This document shows, piece by piece, positions 8,497-16,070 of a stretch of DNA of 44,771 nt. The stretch is from Prosthecochloris sp. GTDB lineage: Bacteria > Bacteroidota > Chlorobiia > Chlorobiales > Chlorobiaceae. A model generated the notes under the pieces. It worked only from the letters and a program-made list of their open reading frames with translations, did no database searches and was not told the DNA's origin. Made by a program: the position numbers and the translations under genes. Every line of letters starts with the position of its first letter. Position 1 is the stretch's first letter. The stretch is taken from assembly GCA_015482705.2 (NCBI GenBank), contig JADMLA020000023.1:1-44771 (forward strand), written 5' to 3'.

Positions 8497-8958
8497 TCAA
8501 TGATGATGACCGGAATCATGGAGACGTTTCAGTTCCGGATCGAATTGCTCCCAAAGCCACTCGGAAACCACGCTCAATTTTTCTTCAGACAGGTTCATGG
8601 CGGGCATGAGCCCGAAACGACGTATTGCTTCAGGACGGCATTTTGACAGTGAAGCATCGGGCTTCTGCATGAAGGTCACCATATGTTCTACGGCCTCTTT
8701 TTTTTCGGCAAAAGCCTCACGGTAATGTATTGCGATACCTTTTATCGGTGGACCGAATTTCGGAGGTGGCTCCATGGAATGACATCTGCTGCAGTAGCGT
8801 TTATAAATCGATGCACCATCGACCACCTCTGCAGCTTCACCCTGACTATCTTTGTTATCCGAAGCGTTTTGGGGGGAACCGCATCCATACCCCCCGGCAA
8901 TACAGGCAAGCGATAGTGCAAGCAGTGCATGTCGCCCGAAAAGAAACTTTTTTTTCAC
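8497..8958 (-). CDS. Exported mono-heme c-type cytochrome
   Basis: This 153-residue protein has a hydrophobic signal segment (about 11-25) followed by C26, which may be lipidated, although GYGC is a poor lipobox. It has one heme-c site CSRCH (C56, C59, H60). GLMPAMNL near residue 118 can supply the axial methionine, as in class I cytochromes. The C-terminus is histidine-rich (HDSGHHH). It begins with GTG 19 bases after the stop of the upstream receptor gene, so it is probably translated from the same mRNA. A cytochrome in a receptor operon suggests redox chemistry on the imported metal, for example ferric reduction in the periplasm (inference). No ATG start in a better position was seen. Confidence 0.85.
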   Translation of the reverse strand: MKKKFLFGRHALLALSLACIAGGYGCGSPQNASDNKDSQGEAAEVVDGASIYKRYCSRCHSMEPPPKFGPPIKGIAIHYREAFAEKKEAVEHMVTFMQKPDASLSKCRPEAIRRFGLMPAMNLSEEKLSVVSEWLWEQFDPELKRLHDSGHHH

Positions 8959-8977
8959 TGTTAGTTTTTTTAATTCG

Positions 8978-10885
8978 TTACAGATTCAAACTTACACCAC
9001 CATAGAAAAAAGTTCCGCTGCTCCCTGCCCCGTAGACGTTTCCATACCCGCCGTCAACCTGCTTGTCGAACAGATTGTCAACACCCGTGTAGAGACGAAC
9101 ATTGTCCGTCAACGATTTCGAGGCATACACATTGACGATGGAGTACGCTTCGGCTTCAGTCTCGACTCCTGTATACTGACTCCCTACGGTCACCACCCTG
9201 ACATTACTCGAAAAACCGACGGAAGGTTCGTTATAAGCCAGCTTGAGAACATTGGAAACATCAGGAACGTACAGCAGTTTTTCTCCCGTCGTCCGGTTCT
9301 CTCCTTTCAGCATGGTCAACTCTTCAGCCAGCGACAGTCCGTAGCCAAGATCCAGCCTGACCGTCAATTCGAGCCCTTGGGTCATGGCCTCGGCAATATT
9401 TTGCATTTCATTGATCGGTATCTTCGGTTTCGATCCCTGGTACCGTCCGGTAAAGACTTCCGCGATCATATCGTCGATATGATTGCGAAACAGGGTAACG
9501 TTCACCCTGAGTGCACTGTAATCGAGATCAGCTCCGACCTCCCACGTACGCGATGTTTCCGGATCGAGGTCGGGATTCGGGATAAGGATTCTCCTTATGG
9601 TATAAGGCGAGCCGGAATAGAGTTCAAAAGCTGAAGGAGCACGGAAACCCTCGCCATACGACCCTCTTACACGCAAATAATCACTCAACTGATAAGCCGC
9701 CCCCAATCTCGGGCTATAGACCGATCCAAATCCTGAATGATCGTCGAAACGCAGGCCGAGAATGGCGTTCAGCCTGTCGGTAACGGACACCTCATCCTGA
9801 AGAAAAAGTCCAAGGTTGTCGATGTCACTCTCGACACCATCTTCAGTCCGTTCTTCAGTGCGATACTCGATTCCTGCAGTCAGCTTGTGACTGCCGAACA
9901 GGGAACCTACCCAACGGCCTTCGAACTGATCGGTAGTCTGCTCGACATCGTGCACCTCGGGCTCGGAACCGTCCGTCGGGGTGAGACTGACGTCCCAGTC
10001 ATATTCCGAACGATAGGCGCGAAACAACATACTTGAACTCTCTGTAAGTGCTTTCTTGAACTCTATCCGCCCGGTCAGTCTTTCCGATGTGTTCAGCCAG
10101 TCGTTTTCCTTTTTCCTTTTCGGGCGTAACCCCTCACGCTCTACATCGGCATAGGTGACACCGACAGCCAGTTCCGAACCTTCATCGATTTCCCATGTCA
10201 GGGTTGCCGCTCCAGCTGTAACCTCTTTGTCGTCTCCATCGGTTTGCTGATCCGCTGTATCGAAATCAAACCTGCCTTTATCGACAAAAGAACCAGCGAT
10301 AACATACCCCAATGCCCCGGAACTACCGCTTACTCCTGCATCGAATGCCGTGTTTTCGGCTTCACCGTGCCGACTCTCTCCATACTGAGCGTTCAACCAT
10401 GCTGACGTTTCACTGGTCGGTTTCCTGGTGATGACATTGACGACACCGCCGATAGCGTCACTGCCATACAGAGCCGAAGCCGAGCCTCGAACGATTTCGA
10501 TCCTCTCGATCAGTCCAGCAGGGATTTCTCCCAGGTCGACCTTATCCTGAAACCCTGTCGGCAAGCGCATACCATCGATCATCACAAGGGTCTTGCTGCT
10601 GCTCAATCCGCGCAAACGAACGGTACTCATTCGTCCACTGGCCGGTTCGAGATTGACCCCCTGCGCTTCAGTCAACACCTGATGCAGTGTCTGCACCCCC
10701 ATTTCTTCGATATCACTTCGATCTATGATTTCGATGGCAGCAGGAATCTTTTCGACCGGTGTTTCCGACAACGTCGCCGTCACTACCATCTCACCAAGCT
10801 GATGATGCTGAACAGTTTCATCAGCGTAAACAAAAGAAGAACAACCTACGGCTACCGCTGCAATACCAACTAATTTTTTCACCAT
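8978..10885 (-). CDS. TonB-dependent receptor, first gene of receptor-cytochrome operon
   Basis: This 635-residue receptor has a signal peptide (about 1-22), a TonB-box-like GEMVVTATL, a plug (about 40-160, with LVMIDGMRLPTG and GSASALYGSDAIGGVVNV) and a barrel ending SLNL. FRAP and NPDLDPETS lie in the barrel. It is clearly paralogous to the product at 6385-8211 and shares the same domain plan. It diverges from exbB-exbD-tonB across a short promoter region, so the receptor and its energy-coupling complex are probably co-regulated. The substrate is not determined by sequence. A GAGG element 13 bases before the ATG may serve as ribosome binding site. Confidence 0.87.
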   Translation of the reverse strand: MVKKLVGIAAVAVGCSSFVYADETVQHHQLGEMVVTATLSETPVEKIPAAIEIIDRSDIEEMGVQTLHQVLTEAQGVNLEPASGRMSTVRLRGLSSSKTLVMIDGMRLPTGFQDKVDLGEIPAGLIERIEIVRGSASALYGSDAIGGVVNVITRKPTSETSAWLNAQYGESRHGEAENTAFDAGVSGSSGALGYVIAGSFVDKGRFDFDTADQQTDGDDKEVTAGAATLTWEIDEGSELAVGVTYADVEREGLRPKRKKENDWLNTSERLTGRIEFKKALTESSSMLFRAYRSEYDWDVSLTPTDGSEPEVHDVEQTTDQFEGRWVGSLFGSHKLTAGIEYRTEERTEDGVESDIDNLGLFLQDEVSVTDRLNAILGLRFDDHSGFGSVYSPRLGAAYQLSDYLRVRGSYGEGFRAPSAFELYSGSPYTIRRILIPNPDLDPETSRTWEVGADLDYSALRVNVTLFRNHIDDMIAEVFTGRYQGSKPKIPINEMQNIAEAMTQGLELTVRLDLGYGLSLAEELTMLKGENRTTGEKLLYVPDVSNVLKLAYNEPSVGFSSNVRVVTVGSQYTGVETEAEAYSIVNVYASKSLTDNVRLYTGVDNLFDKQVDGGYGNVYGAGSSGTFFYGGVSLNL

Positions 10886-11005
10886 AAAACGTTTACCTCA
10901 GTGATGTTTTGAAAATCTAACTAATTTTAATTTGTCTAAATAACAATTAATTTGTAATTATTGAAACATTTTTTCGTCTCTCGCACCTGTAACCTGTTTT
11001 TCTCT
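10886..11005. promoter_or_regulatory. Divergent promoter region between receptor operon and exbB-exbD-tonB
   Basis: This AT-rich region contains TTTTAATTTGTC at 10925-10936, identical to the word found (minus strand) at 2659-2670. It extends into TTTGTCTAA (10931-10939), identical to 12785-12793 upstream of the small Cys/His protein. The word sits about 50 bases from the receptor start and 70-80 bases from the exbB start, a suitable position for a common operator. The regulator is unknown. Confidence 0.45.
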
Positions 11006-11605
11006 ATGTGGTATTTTTTTGATGCTGGTGGCCCCCTGATGTATCTGCTTCTTGCCTGCTCTGTTCTCACACTGGCATACACCATCGAACGAAGCATTCA
11101 TTTTTTCAGGGCGGGACGCTCGGCCGATGTCCCTGAAGCCGTTCATGATCTTATCGAAAAGGAACAGATCGATGGAGCATTGCGGCTTTCCCAAGCATCA
11201 TCCGGCCCGGTTGCAGCTGTACTCACGGCGGGACTTTTGCACGCAGGGGAAAAAAAGGAATCGATCGAAGAAGAAGTGACTTTGACCGGAAACAAAGAAA
11301 TCAAGAGGCTCAGCAAAAACCTGCATCTTATCGAATTGATCAGTAGAGTTGCACCGCTCATAGGCCTGCTTGGCACAGTTCTCGGTATGGTCAATGCGTT
11401 TCAACAGTTTTCCTATGCGAACAGCTCTGTCGATCCGTCCATGCTGGCAGGGGGAATATGGGAGGCGCTACTCACAACAGCCGCAGGACTCGGAGTTGCA
11501 ATCCCGTCGATGGTTGTACATCACCTGCTCGAAGAAAAAGTACAGTCCTTTACTTTCCTGATGCAATACTACGGTTCGGAAGCCATAAAACATCTTGGAA
11601 AATAA
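11006..11605 (+). CDS. exbB: ExbB/MotA-TolQ-ExbB family proton channel
   Basis: This 199-residue inner-membrane protein has three membrane helices (about 5-25, 100-125 and 150-172). The conserved block RVAPLIGLLGTVLGMVNAF is the ExbB/TolQ signature and forms the proton pore with ExbD. The frame is open from TTG 10961, but ATG 11006 gives the normal short periplasmic N-terminus before helix 1. ATG 11039 would cut into the helix. exbD begins two bases after its stop codon. It powers the TonB-dependent receptors encoded on both sides. Confidence 0.9.
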   Translation: MWYFFDAGGPLMYLLLACSVLTLAYTIERSIHFFRAGRSADVPEAVHDLIEKEQIDGALRLSQASSGPVAAVLTAGLLHAGEKKESIEEEVTLTGNKEIKRLSKNLHLIELISRVAPLIGLLGTVLGMVNAFQQFSYANSSVDPSMLAGGIWEALLTTAAGLGVAIPSMVVHHLLEEKVQSFTFLMQYYGSEAIKHLGK

Positions 11606-11607
11606 CC

Positions 11608-12021
11608 ATGCTGGAACTTCAAACACCTCCCCCAAAAAGGAAATGGCTCGACCTGACACCAATGATTGATGTGGTATTTCTTCTACTTATTTTTTTCATG
11701 CTGACATCGATTTTTGCAAAGCCGATGATGCCGGTCAGTCTTCCGGAATCAGAAACGTCAACCGTTCAGGAAGAACCTGAAATAACTCTCGGTATAAGCA
11801 GCGAAGGCTCCCTGTCGCTCAACAGCCAGAACATAACCATAGATCAGCTCTATGAGCGACTCTCCGGGCTCCTGGACAAGCATAGCGAGAAAAACATACG
11901 ACTCATAGCCGACAAACAGATTCATTTCGGCCTGGTAATCAACGTCATGGACATCGCCAAAAAAGCAGGTGCAGACAATATCGCCGTAGTAACGGAAAAA
12001 AAGCGGCGTTATGAGCAATAA
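11608..12021 (+). CDS. exbD: ExbD/TolR family energy transducer
   Basis: This 137-residue protein has one N-terminal membrane helix (about 22-42) and a periplasmic domain. The helix begins with LTPMIDVVFLLLIFF, whose aspartate is the proton-carrying residue of ExbD/TolR proteins. The start ATG follows the exbB stop by two bases. The frame remains open further upstream within exbB, but that part is not ExbD-like. The end overlaps tonB by 11 bases, indicating translational coupling. Confidence 0.92.
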   Translation: MLELQTPPPKRKWLDLTPMIDVVFLLLIFFMLTSIFAKPMMPVSLPESETSTVQEEPEITLGISSEGSLSLNSQNITIDQLYERLSGLLDKHSEKNIRLIADKQIHFGLVINVMDIAKKAGADNIAVVTEKKRRYEQ

Positions 12022-12655
12022 ACAAATCAACATCATCTCGTTTGCCATTGCTTTTGCATTCCATTCAGCCTGCTTTTTGCTCTACAGGATCCCCCCTCTT
12101 GAAAGCCAGGCACAAATACCTTCAGCCGCAATCAACCTGAGCTTGGTATCGATACCGGCAAAAAACACTGACACACCACAACAGAAAACACCCTCTGAGC
12201 CGGAAAAAACAAATCCTTTACCCGCTCCCGTTAAAAAGAAAACTCCAGTAAAAAAGGAAAAGGTAAAACATCGAACGATCCAGCCAACGAAAGACAAAAA
12301 ACTGCTTCAGAAAACAACCGATGAAACAGGAGAAAACCCACGGCAAACATCTTCTCAGGCGTCTGCTTCGAAAATCAGCAGTTACCTGGCTATAATTCGT
12401 GCTCAAATCGAACAGAACAAGCACTACCCCCGTTTTTCAAAAAAGCAAAACCATGAAGGCACCTCGCTCATCAAACTTCATATTGCAAAAGACGGGAGCG
12501 TGCTACAGATCACCATGCTCTCCTCCTCTGGCTATGAGCCTCTTGATAAAGCAACACTGGATGCCGTCAAGAAATCATCACCATTTCCCGCGCCATCCGA
12601 TTACAAGCTTGGAGAATTGAGCCTGGAAATCCCCGTGTGCTACATGCTCAACTGA
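12011..12655 (+). CDS. tonB: TonB energy-transducing periplasmic-spanning protein
   Basis: This 214-residue protein has a single N-terminal membrane anchor (about 8-26). A long Pro/Lys/Glu/Thr-rich spacer follows (about 50-118) to cross the periplasm. The C-terminal TonB domain (about 125-210) includes YPRFSKKQNHEGTSLIKLHI and SSGYEPLDKATLDAVKKSSPFP, the usual alpha/beta fold that grips receptor TonB boxes. It overlaps exbD and completes an exbB-exbD-tonB operon. This is the only tonB in the window and could serve all three receptors. Confidence 0.93.
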   Translation: MSNKQINIISFAIAFAFHSACFLLYRIPPLESQAQIPSAAINLSLVSIPAKNTDTPQQKTPSEPEKTNPLPAPVKKKTPVKKEKVKHRTIQPTKDKKLLQKTTDETGENPRQTSSQASASKISSYLAIIRAQIEQNKHYPRFSKKQNHEGTSLIKLHIAKDGSVLQITMLSSSGYEPLDKATLDAVKKSSPFPAPSDYKLGELSLEIPVCYMLN

Positions 12656-12757
12656 CGCTCGGCACTCATCCCCAATAGTCATTCCATTGTCAGCCTTTCG
12701 CGAAAAATCAACAATTGCGAATACCTTTACTATTTCATGCGATTTTGAAAAAAATGT

Positions 12758-12786
12758 TTGACACAAAAAAATGTTTATTTATATTT
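12758..12786 (+). promoter_or_regulatory. Putative sigma70-type promoter for the Cys/His-rich protein and flavodoxin
   Basis: A perfect TTGACA lies at 12758-12763. It is followed after 16 bases by TATATT (12780-12785). The spacing and sequence fit a standard -35/-10 pair, about 30 bases before the ATG at 12816. The -10 region runs directly into TTTGTCTAA (12785-12793), the word also present upstream of exbB, so a repressor there could block initiation. This favours ATG 12816 over the upstream in-frame ATG 12771, which would lie inside the promoter. Confidence 0.6.
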
Positions 12787-12815
12787 TGTCTAATTTAAAA
12801 CAAAACATCATAACT

Positions 12816-13163
12816 ATGCCGGAACATCAGAATAAACACCGCCATTGCAGGCCGCAAAATACCCTGCTGAAAAAGTGCCATTGCGGGCACTACCACCTTC
12901 ATTACAAATATGTGATGCTGACCATCCCCCAACAAACGCTCTTTCATATCATGAGGGAATGCTATGAATGGGAAGAGATGCGATCGGCAAACCCGGAAAT
13001 ATTCCATGATAAAACGTTGAAGCTCATGGTCGGAATCGTACAACTCAGCATTTCGGGAAAAGATTTTGATGAGTTCAACGCTGTCATTCAGGAAGGTTCG
13101 TCCGAAGCCCTAAAAATACTGGAACTGGTAGAAAAACCTTCTCGTCAAGGAAGCAAAAAATAA
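12816..13163 (+). CDS. Small Cys/His-rich protein of unknown function, possibly DUF6686-like
   Basis: This 115-residue protein has an N-terminal Cys/His cluster (HRHC, then KKCHCGHYHLHY within the first 32 residues) that could bind a metal. The rest is predicted mostly helical, with no signal peptide or membrane segment. It resembles small cytosolic proteins of Bacteroidetes/Chlorobi with a CHCG motif (DUF6686-type), but this match is from memory and tentative. It is followed 26 bases later by flavodoxin and shares a promoter word with the TonB genes, which suggests expression with the iron-limitation response. The start is set by the promoter position. Confidence 0.6.
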   Translation: MPEHQNKHRHCRPQNTLLKKCHCGHYHLHYKYVMLTIPQQTLFHIMRECYEWEEMRSANPEIFHDKTLKLMVGIVQLSISGKDFDEFNAVIQEGSSEALKILELVEKPSRQGSKK

Positions 13164-13189
13164 TATCAACGCACAAAAATGATAATCTT

Positions 13190-13696
13190 ATGAAAACCAT
13201 CGGTTTGTTTTATGGCTCTGAAACTGGGAATACTGAGCATGTCGCATCGATGATTGCAGCAGAGATGGGCAACGACAATGTTGAACTACACAATATTGCC
13301 GACGCAGATCCTCAATCTCTTTTATCGTATGACAATATTATTCTCGGTTCATCGACCTGGGGATTTGGAGAGCTTCAAAGCGATTGGGAAAACTTCTTAC
13401 CGGGTTTTGACCAGCTGGATCTTTCAGGTAGAACCATAGCCTTTTTCGGTCTCGGTGATCAAGTGAACTATGCAGACGTTTTTCTCGATGCAATGGGGAC
13501 CATTTACGAAAAAGTCAAGGAAAGAGGAGGTCAAACCGTTGGCTCCTGGTCTGTTGAAGGTTATGACTTCGCAGCGTCTACGGCTGTGGTGGAGGGAAAT
13601 TTCGTTGGTCTTGCACTTGACGTTGACAATCAGGACGATATGACGCCCGACCGGATAACTCATTGGGTCTCGAACATCAGCCATATGTTTCAATAA
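13190..13696 (+). CDS. fldA: Flavodoxin (long-chain type)
   Basis: This 168-residue cytosolic electron carrier has the FMN phosphate loop GSETGNTEHVA at residues 9-19. The isoalloxazine-flanking loops STWGFGELQSDW (about 54-65) and GLGDQVNYADVF (about 86-97) are present, followed by the long-chain insertion. Flavodoxin replaces ferredoxin when iron is scarce, which fits the surrounding iron/TonB genes. In green sulfur bacteria it could accept electrons from the photosystem side or serve reductive biosynthesis (family knowledge). It is closely preceded by the Cys/His-rich gene, so both are probably one transcript, ending at the hairpin at 13738-13772. Confidence 0.95.
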   Translation: MKTIGLFYGSETGNTEHVASMIAAEMGNDNVELHNIADADPQSLLSYDNIILGSSTWGFGELQSDWENFLPGFDQLDLSGRTIAFFGLGDQVNYADVFLDAMGTIYEKVKERGGQTVGSWSVEGYDFAASTAVVEGNFVGLALDVDNQDDMTPDRITHWVSNISHMFQ

Positions 13697-13737
13697 CCTT
13701 TCAGTTCTTCACTCGTTGCCAGAATCCCCCAGCATTG

Positions 13738-13772
13738 AACGGCCGCTACCTCCTTGGCGGTCGTTTGTTTTA
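13738..13772 (+). terminator. Intrinsic terminator after flavodoxin
   Basis: Bases 13738-13746 (AACGGCCGC) pair with 13757-13765 (GCGGTCGTT) with one G-T wobble around a ten-base loop. The T-rich run TTTGTTTT follows. The hairpin lies 42 bases after the flavodoxin stop. Confidence 0.7.
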
Positions 13773-13794
13773 CACTCATTGGAAAAAGAATATC

Positions 13795-14175
13795 ATGAAA
13801 ACGTTACCAATCATAGTCGCAGGAATACTAAGTCTCTTTACGTTTTCTTCAGCCTTTGCCGAAGAAGAACTGAAAACGGAACATATTGTGTTGTCGCAGC
13901 TGATGAAGGCTATTGCAGATAACGATTACGACGCATTTTTATCAAATGGAACACCCACATTCAAAAAAAACATCCCGAAACAGGCTTTTTCCTCGGTTTC
14001 CGACCAGCTCGCACCCCTTATCGGAAAAGGATATACAACCGAATATTTATCGAAGCTCCATCAACAAGGTAATACTGTGCATCTGTGGAAAATCCGTTAT
14101 GGAGAAAGCAAAGAAAATTCAGTGGCGAAAATGGGCGTGATTGACGGACAGGTATCTGGTTTTTGGATCTTTTAA
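13795..14175 (+). CDS. Small secreted protein of unknown function
   Basis: This 126-residue protein has a clear Sec signal peptide (about 1-22, cut near AFA|EE). The mature part starts EEELKTEHIV. It contains LMKAIADNDYDAFLSNGTPTFKK, a pattern common in small NTF2-like/DUF3887-type periplasmic domains that follow a helix-turn-beta plan; this resemblance is weak. I do not recognise a specific family. The start ATG is chosen because it begins the signal peptide; the open frame further upstream overlaps the flavodoxin end and terminator. It stands between flavodoxin and ferritin, so an envelope role in iron or redox stress is possible but not shown. Confidence 0.65.
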   Translation: MKTLPIIVAGILSLFTFSSAFAEEELKTEHIVLSQLMKAIADNDYDAFLSNGTPTFKKNIPKQAFSSVSDQLAPLIGKGYTTEYLSKLHQQGNTVHLWKIRYGESKENSVAKMGVIDGQVSGFWIF

Positions 14176-14294
14176 ACCAATCCTCAAACAGGGAAAAATG
14201 GAAACATTTTGCTCGTAGATGATGTTTTATATCGAATTGTATATTTCGTCCCTTATGTTTTTAGTAACGTAATCGAGAAAAGGAGTAACAGTCA

Positions 14295-14789
14295 ATGTTG
14301 AACAAAACTCTTCAGAAAGCATTCAACGAGCAGATAAACAAGGAACTGTATTCTGCACACCTCTACCTTTCCATGGCGGCCTATTGCGAATCCCTGAATC
14401 TCCCGGGGATTGCCCATTGGCTGAAAGAGCAGCAGAAGGAAGAAATCGGACACTCCATGCAGTTTTACAAGTACATCATTGAAAGAGGCGGCCGCGCTGA
14501 ACTTGGGGCGATCGAACAGCCCCCATTGGATTTCAAATCACCAACGGCTCTGTTCCAGGATGTATTGAACCATGAGCGATCCATTACAGCGTCGATCAAC
14601 AAGCTCTATGAAAAAGCCCTGAAAGAAAACGATTACGCTTCTCAGGTCATGCTCCATGGCTTCATCAAAGAACAGGTGGAAGAGGAAGCTTCCGCATCCG
14701 AGATTCTCGAAACCCTTAAGATGGCTGGTGAAAAAGGCCAGGCCCTGTTGATGCTCGATCGCCAGCTTGCCCGCCGCGGCATGGGTTGA
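14295..14789 (+). CDS. ftnA: Ferritin (bacterial non-heme, FtnA type)
   Basis: This 164-residue four-helix-bundle protein forms a 24-mer shell that oxidises and stores iron. All ferroxidase ligands of the FtnA family are present: E17, E50, H53, E94, Q127 and E130. The length is typical, and no heme-binding methionine of bacterioferritin type is apparent. A strong ribosome binding site (AGGAG, 9 bases before ATG) is present. It stands alone on its transcript, 119 bases after the secreted protein gene, and completes an uptake-use-storage iron neighbourhood with TonB, flavodoxin and the receptors. Confidence 0.97.
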   Translation: MLNKTLQKAFNEQINKELYSAHLYLSMAAYCESLNLPGIAHWLKEQQKEEIGHSMQFYKYIIERGGRAELGAIEQPPLDFKSPTALFQDVLNHERSITASINKLYEKALKENDYASQVMLHGFIKEQVEEEASASEILETLKMAGEKGQALLMLDRQLARRGMG

Positions 14790-14835
14790 TAGAACGGAAC
14801 ATCCCGACAAATCGAAAGTTATCGAGAAAAAAAGG

Positions 14836-15015
14836 AAGAGGCGGTCTCAAAAGGACAGCTTGACGACTTTCGGTCACCATACATATACGTATCAGGCAGA
14901 GAGTCATGCCGCACTTGATGCGGCATACACACTGACTTTTATTGGAAGATGGATCCCCGGATCAAGCCCGAGGATGACTGCATGAAGACTATAAGGACTA
15001 ATGAGACCGCCTCTT
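14836..15015. repeat. Compound palindromic repeat element
   Basis: An outer inverted repeat joins 14836-14849 (AAGAGGCGGTCTCA) with its exact complement at 15002-15015. Inside lies a 76-base element (14903-14978) bounded by GTCAT and ATGAC. It contains a perfect 8-bp stem (14906-14913 with 14919-14926) and a second imperfect palindrome around GGATCCCCGGATC. The inner part resembles the GTCATNCC...GGATGAC palindromic repeats scattered in many bacterial genomes. The whole 272-base gap between ferritin and the metallophosphoesterase (14790-15061) holds no gene. Confidence 0.65.
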
Positions 15016-15061
15016 TCTCGTTGCCCCCCCATTACCTACCCATTACCTACTATCTTACTAC

Positions 15062-15928
15062 CTATATATCGACAAACCTTTGCGCATACCTCCCGTCACT
15101 CTCGATGGAAATTTCACTATAACGCCGGGGGTTGCAACTGAAGCTTCCTCCATTAAAAAACCTCATGCCACCGATCATATAGGTCTGAAAACGATGAAAA
15201 TGCCCATGAAGCACAATACCTGCATTTAAATGGAGCATTGCATTCAGAAGCTCTTCCCTGTTTTTCAACTCCATCGTCCAGTCAAATGCCTGGTCGATCA
15301 ATGCATCCGTTTCATAAATCCTGAAGGCATGATGAAAAACCCCAACAACAAAACTTCCCTGAAGTGCTTTTTTTACCTCAGGATCGAAAAGAGCCTCGAG
15401 TTCGCCCATGCTGACCTGCCCTCTTGCTCCCAATGGATTATCGATATTCGCCCAGGGATAAGCCGTGTTGACGACGACAAAAGAAATAGACACTTCACCG
15501 AAATTGATCACCTTGATATAAGGAAAACCTGACGTCTCGCCTTCCCCTGTTATCAACTCCCTGAACATATGGCAGAACTCGTTGATCTTTCTGCGAAACC
15601 TTTTTTTTCTGCCGTTGGTATCCGGGTTCAGTGAGTTGTAGATTCGCATCTCCTCTTCAAGATTGATCAAATCATGATTACCTGGAATGATCGTCACCTT
15701 GTCCCACGAATAAAGCCCTTTTTTTTGCAACACCTCTTTGATTGTCACCCAGTCCGAAGGATCGGTAGAGTTAAAAAGATCACCGGTAATAACGATATGA
15801 TTGCTGCCGGTATTTACAATAGCGGTCAGCAATCTGTCAAGGCGCTCGAACCCACGACTATCTTGCCTACCGGCAAGGTGCAAATCTGAAAAATGTGCCA
15901 GTTTTATGCTTGTTTCAGACAAATCCAC
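15062..15928 (-). CDS. Calcineurin-like metallophosphoesterase
   Basis: This 288-residue protein has the full two-metal phosphoesterase signature: FSDLHL (D15, H17), ITGD (D50), PGNHD (N84, H85), a later FHH, and GHFHRF near the C-terminus. There is no signal peptide, so it is probably cytosolic. Families of this type include cyclic-nucleotide phosphodiesterases and UDP-diacylglucosamine hydrolase-like enzymes; the substrate cannot be told from sequence. It is a single-gene unit convergent with ferritin and divergent from glycogen phosphorylase (142-base gap). Confidence 0.85.
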   Translation of the reverse strand: MDLSETSIKLAHFSDLHLAGRQDSRGFERLDRLLTAIVNTGSNHIVITGDLFNSTDPSDWVTIKEVLQKKGLYSWDKVTIIPGNHDLINLEEEMRIYNSLNPDTNGRKKRFRRKINEFCHMFRELITGEGETSGFPYIKVINFGEVSISFVVVNTAYPWANIDNPLGARGQVSMGELEALFDPEVKKALQGSFVVGVFHHAFRIYETDALIDQAFDWTMELKNREELLNAMLHLNAGIVLHGHFHRFQTYMIGGMRFFNGGSFSCNPRRYSEISIESDGRYAQRFVDI

Positions 15929-16070
15929 AGAATTGATTTCCGGGCACCGCTAAAAATTCACATTTTAGAGACGCCGTTTTGTAATAGAAACTGTAAATTA
16001 CTGCCGTTTAAAATAGCTATTCGGAATACACACAGCAATCTTTTTGGACTATTTTCATTCTTTGTAAGTT

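Noticed and set aside
11458..11607. N-terminal extension of the exbD frame
   Set aside because: The extension lies inside exbB in another frame; the normal ExbD start is the ATG at 11608.
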